64,000 nt of DNA from Rhyzopertha dominica (Eukaryota; Arthropoda; Insecta; Coleoptera; Bostrichidae), in NCBI GenBank assembly GCA_025024175.1, contig QCXZ01000003.1:21782392-21846391 (forward strand). Reading direction: 5' to 3'. The notes beneath the pieces were generated by a model, which was not told the origin of the DNA, searched no databases, and saw only the letters and a program-made list of their open reading frames with translations. Position numbers and translations under genes: made by a program. How positions within the stretch are numbered: the stretch's first letter is position 1; the number at the start of each line of letters is the position of its first letter. Positions 1-14,000 of the stretch are shown piece by piece.

Positions 1-232
1 CGAAAGTAGAAATTTGTTTATTATAAAGTATGTATGGCTGTTTTAAATCTTGAGTAGCTTAATTCTTTTATTTGTGCAACTGGGTTGCTTTAACAAGAAA
101 ACCTCTATGTGACAATGTCAGAAGGTACTGTGGCATTACAATCCTATATCTGGTAATATATTAGGCAATAATCCTCTTCCTTTTCTTTTTATAAATAACA
201 TATATATAGTGCATGGGTAGTAAGGATTGTTG

Positions 233-388
233 GGGCCGGTTGCACAAACGCGGATCATTTTGATCGTGGTGTTAACCCCGGATCAAACCATGGTAACCAC
301 GAATTTTAAGCGTTCCTATTGGTGTTGCTATGGTTTGATCTAAGGTTAACAACGAAGTCAAATTGATCCGTGTTTGTGCAACCGGCCC
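233..388. repeat. Palindromic MITE, GGGCCGGTTGCACAAA termini
   Basis: The two ends are inverted copies of about 25 bp beginning GGGCCGGTTGCACAAA and closing TTTGTGCAACCGGCCC. The right flank is TTA and the left flank TTG, which could be a decayed 3-bp TTA target duplication of the PIF/Harbinger type. No coding capacity. The family assignment is inference; the inverted repeat is directly visible. Confidence 0.75.
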
Positions 389-674
389 TTAATCTTTTAA
401 AATGAGGTCTCCAACTGTCTAAGGACCTTGCTTCAGCGATTGCTCTGATTGTTTGTTTTTGTTTGAATACCGTCAACTATTGAGTTGCATTACCCCACAG
501 AAGTATGCCATGCATGAGCTGGCTTTGGAAAAGTTCCATATATATCTTCTGGCTTCTGTTGAGGTTTTTAGCATTAATTTCTTTAAGAGTTAGTTATGCT
601 TCCAATTTTGAATTTAATTGTTGTATATGTTACGTAAATATAGTGATTAAGGCTTTACGGCCGGAGTCCGTACT

Positions 675-957
675 AGTATATACTTCCAGGTTAGTTGGCC
701 GTGGTCGTGGCGGTATACTCTTCCCTGACGTTTCGCCCGCTGCTGTGGTGAGCATCTTCAGAGCCGAGTTCATTGTGGACGTAGCTATCTCCAANTGAAC
801 ACAGACTGACTCTATCTATCTATCAGAGTCAATCTGTGTTTGCTCGGAGACAACTATGTCCATGGTGAACTCGGCTATGAAGATGCTCACCACAGTAGTG
901 GGTGAAAGGTCAGCAAAGAGAAAATCCCTACTACTACGGCCAACTAACCCGGAGGTA
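675..957. repeat. Long imperfect inverted repeat around a TCTA microsatellite
   Basis: Two arms of about 130 bp are imperfect reverse complements and are separated by a short TCTATC repeat. Each arm has the order GTTAGTTGGCCGT, a CTGAAGATG...GGGCGAAACGTC-type motif (diverged in the right arm) and GCCGAGTTCA. An open frame crossing the left arm is a by-product of the repeat, not a gene. It may be a fold-back element or two copies of one short repeat inserted head-to-head. Confidence 0.7.
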
Positions 958-1481
958 CAATTACTTTGGGTAAATTGTAATTAATTACAATTGAAATTAC
1001 AAAATATGTTATGGCTTTCAATGGAGGTATTTGTGGTTTTATTATCATTCTTGTTTATATTTAAACAGTTATTAGTGGACAACTTGAATCTGTTATCTGT
1101 TTTTTCTGAAAATTTTATTAATCTAATATACAATCATTTTTGTTATTAATGTATGCTTAACAGTTCCTTAGGAATATTTTATCTGTAGTACTCAGTACTC
1201 AGAACCAATAACATTAAACTATCAGTTTACAGGTTTGCAATTATATTTAAACAGCTACATAAACAAAAACTAGATTCAATTTAATGCATGCATTAGAGAG
1301 CTAATTAAATATTCAATTACATTTTTTATGCTTATTTTCTACTTATTTCACTCTAGAATGTCTGTATGAGTCATTAATTTTTTGTTTGCAATTCTGCATT
1401 CATTGCATAATCATGATAAAGTTTTAATTGTAATTTTTGTTATACCTACATTATAGATAAATAGATTAATTAAAGATAATA

Positions 1482-1627
1482 GGCCGGTTTCTTTTCTCTT
1501 TGTTAAAGTTGATGTTAGCTAAGATTAACCACGTAACCATGACAACAGCTTAAATTGGGGTTTGTGAGTGGTTTAGAATTTAAAAATAGAGTTGATTTTA
1601 GCTTAAAATGGAGAAAAGAAACCGGCC
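1482..1627. repeat. Palindromic MITE, GGCCGGTTTCTTTTCTC termini, TA flanks
   Basis: A 146-bp element with terminal inverted repeats of about 18 bp (GGCCGGTTTCTTTTCTC at the left, its complement at the right) and TA on both sides. It has no open frame. Its first eight bases match the MITE at 233-388, but the interiors differ, so a shared family is only possible. Confidence 0.75.
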
Positions 1628-2072
1628 TAATATGTGTAACAACAAGAAATGTGTTATAGGTATCATTTTAAAGGACACAGTCAAAAACATAATTATGCCA
1701 GATTTGGTTCAAATGTTCTCATGATAAAATCTCTGAGTAAAGTTCTTTTTGCTTGCATGTGTAAAGATGAGTATCTTGGTCAGGATGTGCTAGAGCAGAT
1801 ATGAAAATGTTGGATTATATTTATTGTTTCACAAGCTCACAAGAAATTGTCCATGTGCACAGGCATAATTTTCTCGAGGTCTGAAAATGTCATTTTTCAG
1901 ATATTTTTTTTTTAGTTAGGTAACATGTTGTGGGCAGTCTATCTCGCCTTTCATTACAGTCATGCACATTAGGTAACATCTGCATTAAACTGATTAGCTT
2001 ACGTATTATTTTATGTCACATGACACTAATCTCATTTCTGAAAAAAAAAATTAATACTTTTTTTGCTTTTAG

Positions 2073-2710
2073 GTAGCCAACCTGACGAAATATTAAACAA
2101 TCCTGATTACTTTAAAGTGCACAATTTATTTACTGTAGAAGATTTGTTTAATGCAAGGGTTCACTTGGGACATAAAGAAGGCTCACTAGATAATCGCATG
2201 TTGCCGTACATCTATGGAAGTCGTTTAGGTCATATAGTATTTGACCTTGATAAAACTGCAGAATACTTAAGATGTGCCTTAAACATCACAGCACATGTTG
2301 CATTTAGAGGTGGAATTATACTATTTTTCTTAAGAGGTGCACAGAACTCACATATTGTGGAAAAAACTGCTCTGGAATGTGGAGAATACGCACATACTAG
2401 AATTTGGAGAGGGGGTATTTTCACCAATGCAAACAAGCAGTTTGATGCAGTTACTAGGTTACCTGATCTTTGTATATTTTTGAATACACTAAATGATGTT
2501 TTGTTACAACATACAGGAGTTAGAGATTCTGCAAAAATGGGAATAGTCACTATCGGAATTGTGGACTCTAACTGTAACCCAAACATGATAACATACCCTG
2601 TTCCAGGTAATGATGATTCACCCTCTGCAATAAATTTATATTGCAGATTATTTAAGCAAGCGATTTTGAGAGGAAAAGAGAAAAGGAAAGAACACCTGAT
2701 GAATAAATAG
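2073..2710 (+). CDS. MRPS2: Mitochondrial small ribosomal subunit protein uS2m (MRPS2), last exon
   Basis: Component of the small subunit of the mitochondrial ribosome. The exon follows a polypyrimidine tract ending TTTTGCTTTTAG and encodes 211 residues before a TAG stop; its first two bases complete a split codon. Typical uS2 blocks are visible in order: [13 protein letters not shown] near the start, [11 protein letters not shown], the [18 protein letters not shown] block, [15 protein letters not shown] and the near-invariant [23 protein letters not shown] segment (here [18 protein letters not shown] then [14 protein letters not shown]). The basic tail [10 protein letters not shown] ends the protein. 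The mature uS2 domain is essentially all here, while the start and targeting peptide are missing and should lie in an upstream exon. The frame is intact, so this looks like a working gene. Confidence 0.93.
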
Positions 2711-2791
2711 ATATACTTGTTAGTAGTGTATTTTTTGTAACATTGATAGTAAACTAATATATCTTGCAATAATCCACAAAAAAACTGTTTT

Positions 2792-2797
2792 ATTAAA
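2792..2797 (+). promoter_or_regulatory. Possible MRPS2 polyadenylation signal (ATTAAA)
   Basis: The variant hexamer ATTAAA lies about 80 nt after the MRPS2 stop codon, a normal distance. In such AT-rich DNA a chance match is quite possible. Confidence 0.35.
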
Positions 2798-5055
2798 AAT
2801 GTTTAGTGTAATGATGAAGTTTGTTGTGACTGTAAAACTTTTATGTAATTTTCTACCCAGTACAGGTTAACAGTAAGATCAACTGCTTTATCAGTGGTTT
2901 ACCGTCATTCTGATCAATTTATATCAAACAATACCGCAACACTGTTCCTTGCGTCAAAGATTAATCATTAAAATAGTTTAAATAAATCCAGCTCTAAATT
3001 GTTTGTGTTAGTTTAGTTACAAACTATACAACCACTTTTGTATAGTTATATGTAATTATCAGTCAAGAATTCAAACAAATCAGATCATTGATTGATCATT
3101 AAGTATATCAAATACTATATACTTTTAGTTTAATAAATTTACCTAAACACTTCAAACACTGTTTCACTTGGTATTTCATTACAGAAAAGCAGTCATCAAT
3201 AATTAGGGGGTACATTACTTAAAAGTTAATAAGTTAAAAAAGTCCCTAAGTATTCATGTTCAGTGTTAAAGCAATAAAAGCTGTTTTTATATGAGCTCTT
3301 TGTAAATACCTATGAATTCTAAATTTGCAAATGGTTTATGTGTTATGTTGGCAGTTTAAACAGGCATTTTGCATTTCAATCTTGTTTTCAGTTTGTTTTT
3401 TTTTGTGGGGGGAAAGGGACTAACCCTTTCATCACCTTTATATACTGCTGTCCATGAAGAAGAGCAAAGACAAAAACAAAAGGACGTTTTTGTTTTTACA
3501 AAATTATTATGGTTACATTTTACATCAAAAGAGACATTTTAGTAATTTGAATATTTGCTTCACAAGTGTTATAGGTACCTTTGAAAGAAACACTTATTTT
3601 TGTGATACTAGTAATGACAGTTATCTAATACATACCTTTGGATATTATAACTAACTAGAAAATAGTAATGCTTTAAACGTTCAGTCATTTTGATACTTTT
3701 TAATAATGAATCAATGGGTAACTAGGATTTAAATCTAAGCCCATTAATTACATGTAAAAAAGTGTGGCCCACACGAATATTTAAAAGATTCTCACAATCT
3801 AATAGTTAAACCTCACAAGCATAAGCACACAGTTGAAAATTAACACAACTTTTTTCAGTCAGTCATCTACAAAACGTCAAATGTTAATATACTTAATGAT
3901 ACCTCCAACCAAAAATAATGGAAAGACTATAAGTGTTCACTGACATGCTACAAAAATAGCTTGTGTCCTGTACAATGTGCTTCACCAGTCAAAATTAAAA
4001 GATTTCATTTAAAAACCTAAGTAAAGCATTATTTGATTAAAACACAATTATTAGTTAACATGATTTATTAAAATAACATTTGATATAGATAATGATTGGC
4101 ACCATACAAGTAAGTTAACAAAAAAAAAACAGATCCTATAGTTTAAGGTTTAACACACAAGATGTGCATATCTGAATCATCATCTGTAACTTCAACAAAA
4201 TTAACACATGTTGGTATAATAAAAGATAGAACCCTAGCTCTGCCTATTACTTTTATCCCAGAACTCTGCAGTATGCTCGAGCAAACTATTGAACAGATTC
4301 TGTATAACTACATGAGTTCTACGTATTTACTCCCTTGGTAAGCATTGTAAAAATTTAATTATAATCTGTACAACTTATAATAATTAATCACAAATGTAGT
4401 TATCAATGAATGAAGTAATAATAAAAGCCTAGACTGCTTTTTATCATGTAGCATAAAACATTTCTCACCACCTAATAATTTTCATAATGGTAATGATGTT
4501 AAATACAAAACTAGGTCAGAAAAATGAGAACTCACATTTGGCTTAAAGGAGCAGAATACAACATAATTGTATATTAAATACAACTACATAAATTCAAGTT
4601 AAGTTAGTTTTGCCAACACAGAGAAATTGAAAGTGTTGATTAACAAATTAGATTTCAGTTTGTAAATTGCATACCTAGTTGAAATGTGACAAGAAACACA
4701 AACAGTAACAAATAAAATGGAAAAAGCTTTAAATTTAAAGTATTTTTAGAGGCAGTATAGTAGCAGTTTATAAGTAAAATAAAGGAAATGTTAGTATATA
4801 TAACTATAGTGAACACACTTACAGTGTGCATGCAACCTTTTTTGAACAGATTAGTAAATTTCAGCCAAATGATAATGTTAGTTTTAAAGATACAGTGTGG
4901 AAGAAGAAAGACCAAGTCCATATACCATTAAGAAGGACCCCACACCTTAAGATTTTTTCTGAAAAAGAAGAAAGATTGTTCTGCATGTGAATCTCGCAAC
5001 ATATTTTAAAAAGAAACAAACAACTGTGTTCAATAAGTATCCATTACTAACTGTT
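2798..5055. other. Convergent intergenic region between MRPS2 and DHRS7
   Basis: The two flanking genes point toward each other, so this stretch should contain both 3' untranslated regions. I see no coding region, RNA gene or clear repeat in it; it is AT-rich with short poly-A and poly-T runs. Confidence 0.5.
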
Positions 5056-8000
5056 CTATACTGTCTGTACCTCAGTCAAATTAGCTTCTTGGCTATCTCT
5101 CATTCGGTACATCTTTTCAGGACCCAGTGTTTTCAACAAGCTGTAAAAACAGATTACCCGTTTATAAAATAAAAACAAGCAACTTATTGTAACTTACAAG
5201 TTATAAACAAGTGGGAAATAAACAGCCATATAAGCAAACGGTACCAATGGAAAGACACCCATCCATGCTTCATTCAACTTATTGGCTATGGCAATAGCAC
5301 ACAACTGTCCACAGCGTTCACCTGTCAAGCGCTTGTCTGTAGCTTTGGCACTGATACCATACTTCTACAACACCAAAAAAATGACATACATTTTATTTTA
5401 AAAGCGAAAATAATACCTCTCCTTCCCTTTCAGTGAAACAATTTTGAAGAAATTCGGTATATGTAGGTCCAGGACAAAACAAGGTGACGGCTATGTTGTT
5501 TCCTATTTTTTCTGCCCTCAGAGCATTGTAATATCCCTAAAGATATAATATCACTGCAAATTGCAATAGAATGTGTATACAGAGTACAAGAGCAATGGAA
5601 AGCAACAAAGATTTTATTGTGATGGTAGTATCCCAGTTGTGTGCAAATCAATTCTGTTTTTTCATATTTTTTTTACTGCTTTTCATATGTGTGTTGATAA
5701 TATAAGAAATGTGACTCTCAAACCATACAACTACAACTATTTTAGTTTACACAATTTTTTCCAAAATATGACTTTTTTTATAGCTCTCAAAACAAGTTAG
5801 CACCTCTTTTAAATAAGGCAGCAAGCTAATTTTAATTACGTTCGATTAAGTATTAAAATACTATATTCTACATAATTTTTTTTACAAACATGTGTTATGA
5901 ATGGTATGCATTTGGATTTAACCTTACCAGAACACACATAACTCTACTTACAGCAATTAATAAGTTAAGCTATGTTGTAACCAATTTGTTCACAAGAGAT
6001 ATCTATGACGTAGATTTTTTTATTCTGCCAATTATATGAAATATACACAGCTAAATTTTACATTTATGGGAAATGGCAGCCATAATTTAATACAAATATA
6101 TGCAGAAATTAGTCACACAACTGACTGTTTACACTAATTTGCTGCTGCACACTCAAATCATTTTGGCGCAACATGTTCATAACACACACATTAACGGCAT
6201 TCAGTACATTCTACAGAGATTTTTTGTATTCTTTTTCCATAAACCTATATAACATGTATACATTATTACTCTCCATTAAGTATTATTCAAGTAAAATAAC
6301 TTGGGAAGAGTTAACAATTTATCAAACAATATATTGAATCACACTGCCACTACAAATCAAACTTATTGCTACCAAAAAAATACCAATACCACTGTTTTCC
6401 TGTAAAATAAATACCTATACGTAGACTGCATGATTCAGTTCAAAACAACTATGGCACATATTATTAGGAGCCAAAGTAAGAAAGTGGCGAAATCAATTGT
6501 TTTGATACAGGTGGAATACGTTAAATTCCAACAAATTATGCATAGTCTATATTCCTAGTAAATTCAGCAAAAGCCATCCAACAAACAAGAAGGTCTTTTA
6601 ATAAACATTATCTGCATCTGCCAAAAATAAGAGATAGTTTTATATCAAAGTGTTAGAGGACAGCGGTTACTGACATAGTGGCAGACAGCTTAAAAGAAGA
6701 AATTACAATTTTAACATATTTTGAAATTAACTTCGTAGGTCAATCACTAGGCATGAAATAGATTTAAAATATTTTGGACATCAATTGCTGGGATGTGAGC
6801 AAAGTATAAAAATGCACTGCTTGAAATTTGGAAGTGCTCAAGCTATACAAATACTGCAACTACTTAGCAAAGCAATTCATGAGAGTTTCCTAAAAAATAC
6901 AGCCTTCCCAGAAGTGCAATGAGAAATATCTACTTTGAAGAATTAGCACTTAAATATCCAGCATATCTAATGAAATTAGAAGAAAAACTCAATTTTATAT
7001 GTAAGGATTAATATTTTTTACGTCCTAAGTAACATGGAGTAGATGAAAAATGATGGAATATATGTATAGTGGATATATAATTGGGCTTGGTATATCTTGA
7101 AATGTATTTTGTATGTAAGGCATATACCGTAGGGAATCGATATTGTCGCTGTCAGCAAAGAAAACTATACTGTTCTTACAGTTTTTAAAGTTGATTGACT
7201 ACACATTTGGTAAATAAGCCATTTAACATAATTTGGACTAAATTCTGAAAAAGTAGTTTATATCAGCCTAAACAAATGCACATTTAAGAACTGACTCAAT
7301 TGTGAGAATACTGGGAATGTATCTATTATTCACTAAATGCGTAATGCATGCCATTGGTACACTTTTGCATTGGTAGTGTAAAATATATGTGCACACGATA
7401 TAATATAATTTTGCTGCTAAATACTGAGGAATTCATTCAATATTCATTTACTGTAATATGTTCTTTAAAGCCAATTACAGTATAATAAAGCTAAACCTAA
7501 AAAAATTTGTGGTATAACCTCATGTGTTACATTACTATATGATTTTAGTTCAATTACACATCTGGAGAACCTTAAGAACCCATGGTTCACTAGAAACATC
7601 TAATAATCTTACATGTAAAGCATGCTTTGATCCTGTATAGGTTGCAGAGAATGGGACACCAACTATTCCAGTAACACTCGAAGTAACTGCAATATGTCCT
7701 CCTCCTCGCGTGTTGAAGTACCGCACTGCTATTCTACTCAAATGCAAAGTGGCAAACACATTTAGCTCAAACATCTGCTTGTCTACACTTATATCAATGT
7801 TTTCCCACAAAGCTCGTTGCGATCTCCCAGCATTGTTAACTAAGACATCAACAGTACCAAAATACCGGACTGCATGGTCAAAATGTCTCTGTTGTGAAGG
7901 AAGATCAGTAACATCCATTTGAATAGCAAGAATATCACTGTCTTTCAGAAGTCCACCTGAAGCAGCTACAGTCAAATGAAGTAAAGACATTAGCTATACG

Positions 8001-11000
8001 TTAGGGATGAAAATATGTATTTATATAAAAAAAATTAAAAATACTTTTTGATTATAAAATACATTACTGATAAACACTGGATATAAGCTATTGGAGAGGG
8101 TAAATTATCTCTTGTAAGTACAAATTTGTAGAGTAACAATTTTACTTAATGATTAGCTCCAGAAACTTTGTAAACAACCTTCCTTCCTACATCATAAAAT
8201 ATAAATTTCGGCAGATGAGCATCACTACAAAACAGAACATTTTATAGTTATACTCTGCATTATTATTACTTTGAAAGTAACAAAAATCACATACAAATTT
8301 TGATCTCCCTTTCTACACCTTTAGGGATGGATTTTTTAAAATAATTAAATCCCTATTAAGTCACTACAAAGGTGGAATTTTAAAAAATGTTGAAACTTGT
8401 ACTTATTGTTTTCTAATCAAAAGTGCAACTAATGTTTCATAATTTAACTTTAAAAATAACAAAACTAAACAAACTTTCATCCCCATTTCACCTCCATAAG
8501 GGCGGAATTAATTATTAAGTATTATTAACTATTGTTTTCTACTTCAAAGCCTAAATAACATTTCATCTGCTATGTCACACCCTAAAGGGAGAAATTATCA
8601 AAAACCGTGGCCTAAAAATAAAGTTACATGCTTCTAGCTTCAAAAATGACTAACTTCCATACAAAACTTAATTCACTATTTAATCCCCTTAGGAGTAGAA
8701 TGTCCAAAAATTCTTCCTTAATGGATGTCTATGTTATAAAAAGACCATACTGACAAGATTTCATGTGTCTAACTTCAATTTATGTTTGACGTTAATAAAT
8801 CAATCAGTCAGGATGTAATTTTATAATCACAGATGAAACAAATTATGATAATAATTATTATTATAAAAAATGTGCAAAAATAATCAGTACTTACATTATT
8901 TAAATTTAAAAGCAATACCTATAGTTTTTATGGATTGAATACTAAAATGTGTGTTAGTTTTTATTTTGAAGCTGGATAGGCAACTGTTTTCCTTTTTGTT
9001 ACCTACCATAAAGAAGGGGAGGTGATTAATCTGGTCACCTCAGTAGTGAACCATCCACAGATCTCTATACTGTAAGAAACTTTATTATTAACGCAAAAAA
9101 ACGCACGCCTCCATAAACTTAAATTTATTTACAAGAACAGTGTTACTTTGACAAAATTCAGTCTAACTCTAATGTTACTACCTACTTATTTATTACAATA
9201 CTAATACGCACACGAATCTAATATGCGCACGTTAAAAAAGGGGGTTTATAAGCGTTTGTGCGTTTGAGATAGTTTTTACCACGACACTCTGGTATTAAAG
9301 CAAAATTGGGCAGGCTCGCTTACCAATGTTAGTCGTCAGTACCTAAAAAACGTTCAGGCTGCTCACTGCTTCCGGTGGCGAAGCGTCAGGGGTATGCTAC
9401 TCGTTGAGGGTGGTAAATGGTATGCACCGGGGATGATGAAGCGTCAGGAGTATAATACTCGTTGGGGGTGGCAAATAGTATTTGCCGGGGGTCGCTGTCA
9501 GTTTGACAGCAAAAATCGTAGTTTTTCTGACACCTTACCGGAACGTGGCCAAAATGTAATTTTTGCAAAGGGGTAGCCGTTTCCCAGCTCGGAGTGTACC
9601 CCAAGGGAACAAACGTCTGGGAGATCAACTTTAAAACTGGTAATTAACAACAAGGGATAACTGGGATCACGCCTGACGTTTAGAGGGATTTTTAGCGGGG
9701 TTACTTTTTTTAATAATGTGGTAACTAGGGAAACCTGTAATTCGGTCTCGCTACCAAAGGTCGCTACATACTCGTTTAATATTGTGAATGGGGTTTTCAC
9801 AACAGAAGCAATAAGCCATATTAGATGAACTTTTAAAACTCAATATGCTATGTTCTTATACAATATATGGTGCATTTCATGTTTAAGTTTTGGCCTGGGT
9901 ATATTAATAGATAAGGAAAGGTAGATATATGTAACTAATATTTGGTGCATATACCGATAGTATTATAAAAAACAAACAGCCCCCATTTTAATGAAGCTGT
10001 CAACCACAGCAAATTTGGCAATATATTTAGCAACATTAAAAGGGTTGTGCAAACAAAAGCAGTGGTGCAATATGGATTTCTGTGCAGTTTGTAAGTGTAA
10101 AAGTTGGAGTGAAAAAATCGGCTTCCATAAGTACAAACAGAAATCAATTCACTGCATGCTTTCAGTGCTATAGGTCAATTTCTTTTATTTTTCCTAGCTG
10201 GATACCATAAATACATGCTAGTATATCACTGCTGATCGGTGTCCGATGCCATTTGGTTACACTCTGACTTATTACGTGCATTGTCACATAATAATTTTCT
10301 CAAGTGAAATGTGGTTGCCTAGCGGTGAGCTAATAAAATTCTGCAAAAGTGAAGTGCTGTATTTTGGACACCACTAAATACTTAGTTTAAAAAGCTTTTG
10401 GAAAGTAAGTTGATAATAAATCTTACAAAAAAATTTAATGCCCTCTTTGATTCTCGACAGAATTTTCATTCATAGGAAATAGCATAAACAAATCTTTAAA
10501 ATCAAATTTTCACTAGTTTCCATCATTAGTTCTTTCTCCAAAATAGATAAACATAATATATTGCTTAAAATCTATATATTACAGCTGTCAAAATTTCATA
10601 ATGGAAGCACAGGCCGACCTCTAACTGGTTTAAGAGTTAAAGACCCTAGAGGGGCAACGTTCTTTAGTAAGCTCCCCATATGAAACTATGTCACCAATAA
10701 AGATGCTAGAGTAGTGTGAAACAGCTATAAGCTAACTTACAAGGACATATATGAACCTAAATAAGTCAATCAAAAACAATATTTCTTACTACAGATACTG
10801 AAAACATCACACAGAATATCAGTGACATGATATATTAGTAGAAAGAAAAATTATTTTACATAGCGTCCATAACTATGGCTAGTTACATAATGACAGTATG
10901 GCCTATATGCTGTGTCAACAGCCACTTTCTTCCAAATAAAAAAAATAGCCATATAAGAAAAACAGCATGCAATTATTATGGGGGATTCATCACAAAATAA

Positions 11001-14000
11001 TGTGTAATGCAAAACTATAAAAATGATCAGTTTTCTTGAATTAATTTATCTTTTTGTGTTATTTTTGTTTATTTTTACTTTCAATTTACAGAAAACATAT
11101 CAGTTGACCAACATATGACCACACTATGATTATTAAGTCACTGTATGGGTAGTTGATTCTACACCCTTACTGTTTTTAAAATTATTGTTTATTCTCATTT
11201 GGATATTGCATATTATGGTGGTTGCAATTTTTAATTTCTATGTATCATTATTTCGGCTGCCCCAAACAAAAACACAGTAAGTGCAAAAATGTAAGAATAA
11301 GATTACACAGATACTGTGTTGGATTTTGGGAACAACCCAGCTAGATTGTGGATGCTGTGTTTGTGTATGGGTCTAAAACAGTTAGTAGAAACGATAAAAC
11401 TGCCATTGCCAGGGCAAAAGTTGTGCATAAACATACTATATAAGCATAAAGCTCAATTTTGCTAGCAATGTTGGTTACTGTGTTTTTGATTGGAGCAGCT
11501 GTTTGAGATGCACTACTCATAATTAAGAAAAATAAAAACAAAAAGAATCTAAAAATTTAAAAAGAATGTAAGAAAATAATAATTAGTACTTCATTATTTG
11601 TCGGATTTTTAAGTCATGTTATACATGTCAGTAATTAAAGTACGTTGCTTAATGTAACCTACTGATAGTACTAGCTAATAGAGATAAATAATACACAAAT
11701 ATCCACAATAAACAATAGCTTGTGAATTAATGAAAATAAGTTTTGAATCTAATAAGTAGAGAACGGAATAATTTGAATGAAATATGTGCATATGTATGCA
11801 TACTTTTTATTACAAATATGCATATATATCCATTATTGTATCTAAACATGCCAAAAATACTCAAACACTATTAATCCATATAGATAGAATGTCCATATTA
11901 AACCAAAATTAACTTGAATAAATGCAAGCTTTTTTAGCTATTACCGAATGTTNTAGTACTTGTTGACTTTGCACCACACACGATGAATATAGTCTTGTAT
12001 TTCAAAAATTAATTACTATNAAGTACNGATTACAGTATGATTATGATGATNTGCACAGAACAATGTTGCTTTGAACCTTCTTACCCACAGAATAATTACT
12101 GGTTCCGAACGCAGTTTTTCTTACATAGGTATACTATTTTGAAAACACTTTTTTCATATTTAAAATTAATTTATTTACTAACAGGTATTCTGTTTTTACT
12201 AACTCCGTATTTTATGTTATGCACACGTGTTATTATTGCTATAAAATATTTCGAAATATTGATCTACATTTCCCATATTATATGGTGCTGCATTCGATAA
12301 AAATATTAAAAATTTATCTATATGTTTTAGTTTTTCCTTATTAATGCAATTAGGTATCGTTTACTTGTTTTGTCTTCATTTATCCAGTTTCATCCAAAGT
12401 GTGCAAAAGTAAGTTTGGTGCAGGGTGATCTTAATTCTTGATTAGAGATAGATTTATTACATGTATAGATATGTATCTTGAATGTAGATTCATATAGGTG
12501 CTATGGTTGCAATACTCACACTGACATATTTTTTAATTTATGCACATATACAAATACGTTTTTACGTGTTGACCTTCTTTGAACTTTTACAAAGAAATTC
12601 TGAATCAAGTTCAAATCATCCATTTTAAAGCATATAAATGATAACATGGGTACCTAGATATTAATTTTCGAATAACATACCTAGTCCAGTCGAGCTAGAA
12701 TTGTTCTGCACAAAGGCTTTTATGCTCGCAATTCTCTAACAGTAACATGTACCTATTCATTTAAGGAACTAAGGGTATCTACCTAAATATAAATAATATG
12801 TATTGTATAAAACAATAGCTTTATAAATTTTACAAACCCTACATCCTCGGTATTAATAATTATAAACCTTAATTTGTTACCAAGTTATATGTGGACTAAA
12901 TAATAAGATTTTATCCATTAGCATTTCTAGATTTCACTGTAACTGGTAAGCAGGTACCCATTTATGTTACAGTAGTAGTTTATAACATTAGACTTCCTGG
13001 CAAATGAGATTTTTTTACATTTACTAGCATGCAACTGTAATTGCAATGCTTAAACTCAAAGCAGGTTTCATAACAGTCTTCAATATGGACAATTTATAAA
13101 TCATCAGTGTAAATAAAGACCGGGCAATTTATAATGACTATGACATTATTATAAAATATAACACATATAAAGACCCCAGGTTTGATCCCTGTGTAACACC
13201 AGACCTGGCACAAAAACCACCAGATCTACAACTACAACTCTCCACATATGGTACTTTGTCCATTAACCAAGAACCAAGACCTGAATAATGTCAATATCAT
13301 TAAAGAAATCTGAGCGTTTGAACTTATAGTATATACAGCGGCAAACACTGTCAAATGCTTTTTTAAGATCACTGTATATGATATCCACCTGAAAATGATT
13401 ATCCAGTGCTGCAGATACGAAATGCGTAAATTCACACAAGTTTGTGTTAAGATATACAATGCAAGATAACACTTATTCAAAAAGTTTGGCAAAATTTAAC
13501 ATCTAAAATTTCACACTGTAATTGTTGACAAATATTCTACGACCACTGTTAAAAACAGGTATTACTTACGTGTGACAATTTCCGTCCTTTAGGATATATA
13601 GCAGTGGATAAAATTATATGTTAAATACATGCCAGTGGATTAACAAAACACTGAAAACAGTCAGGGTATAGAAATGCAGGGATATTATCAGGGCTACTTA
13701 TATTGTCGACCTTAATTTTTCTCATTGCAATAAAGATGTCATCATTTTAACTTGAAACTTATTTAGCACAAAAGTTAAAAGTAATTGCTTTAATTAATTG
13801 TAAATGTTTTTGCAAATTTGTTTCAAACTGCAATCCTTAATAAACATATGCATAGCTACAGCACTGTGACTAACAAAGTGTTTATAGTGGGCACTTTAGC
13901 ATGGAGGCTTGGCAACTCCTAAACAAATGTGAGGTTCATATAAAATATGATAGACACATTGCAAGCTTTTTCAGAAAAAAAACTGATATAGTCCAAATTT

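Larger units (their letters stand above)
1..2072 (+). other. Upstream part / intron of the MRPS2 gene
   Basis: No coding exon could be recognised before the splice acceptor of the MRPS2 exon, so this stretch is taken as intron (inference). It holds two short inverted-repeat elements and one long imperfect palindrome, listed separately. The rest is AT-rich sequence without long open frames. The first exon of MRPS2, expected to encode the mitochondrial targeting peptide, probably lies before the window. Confidence 0.5.

Noticed and set aside
505..798. 97-codon open frame across the long palindrome
   Set aside because: It runs through one repeat arm and contains an N; translation has no family features.
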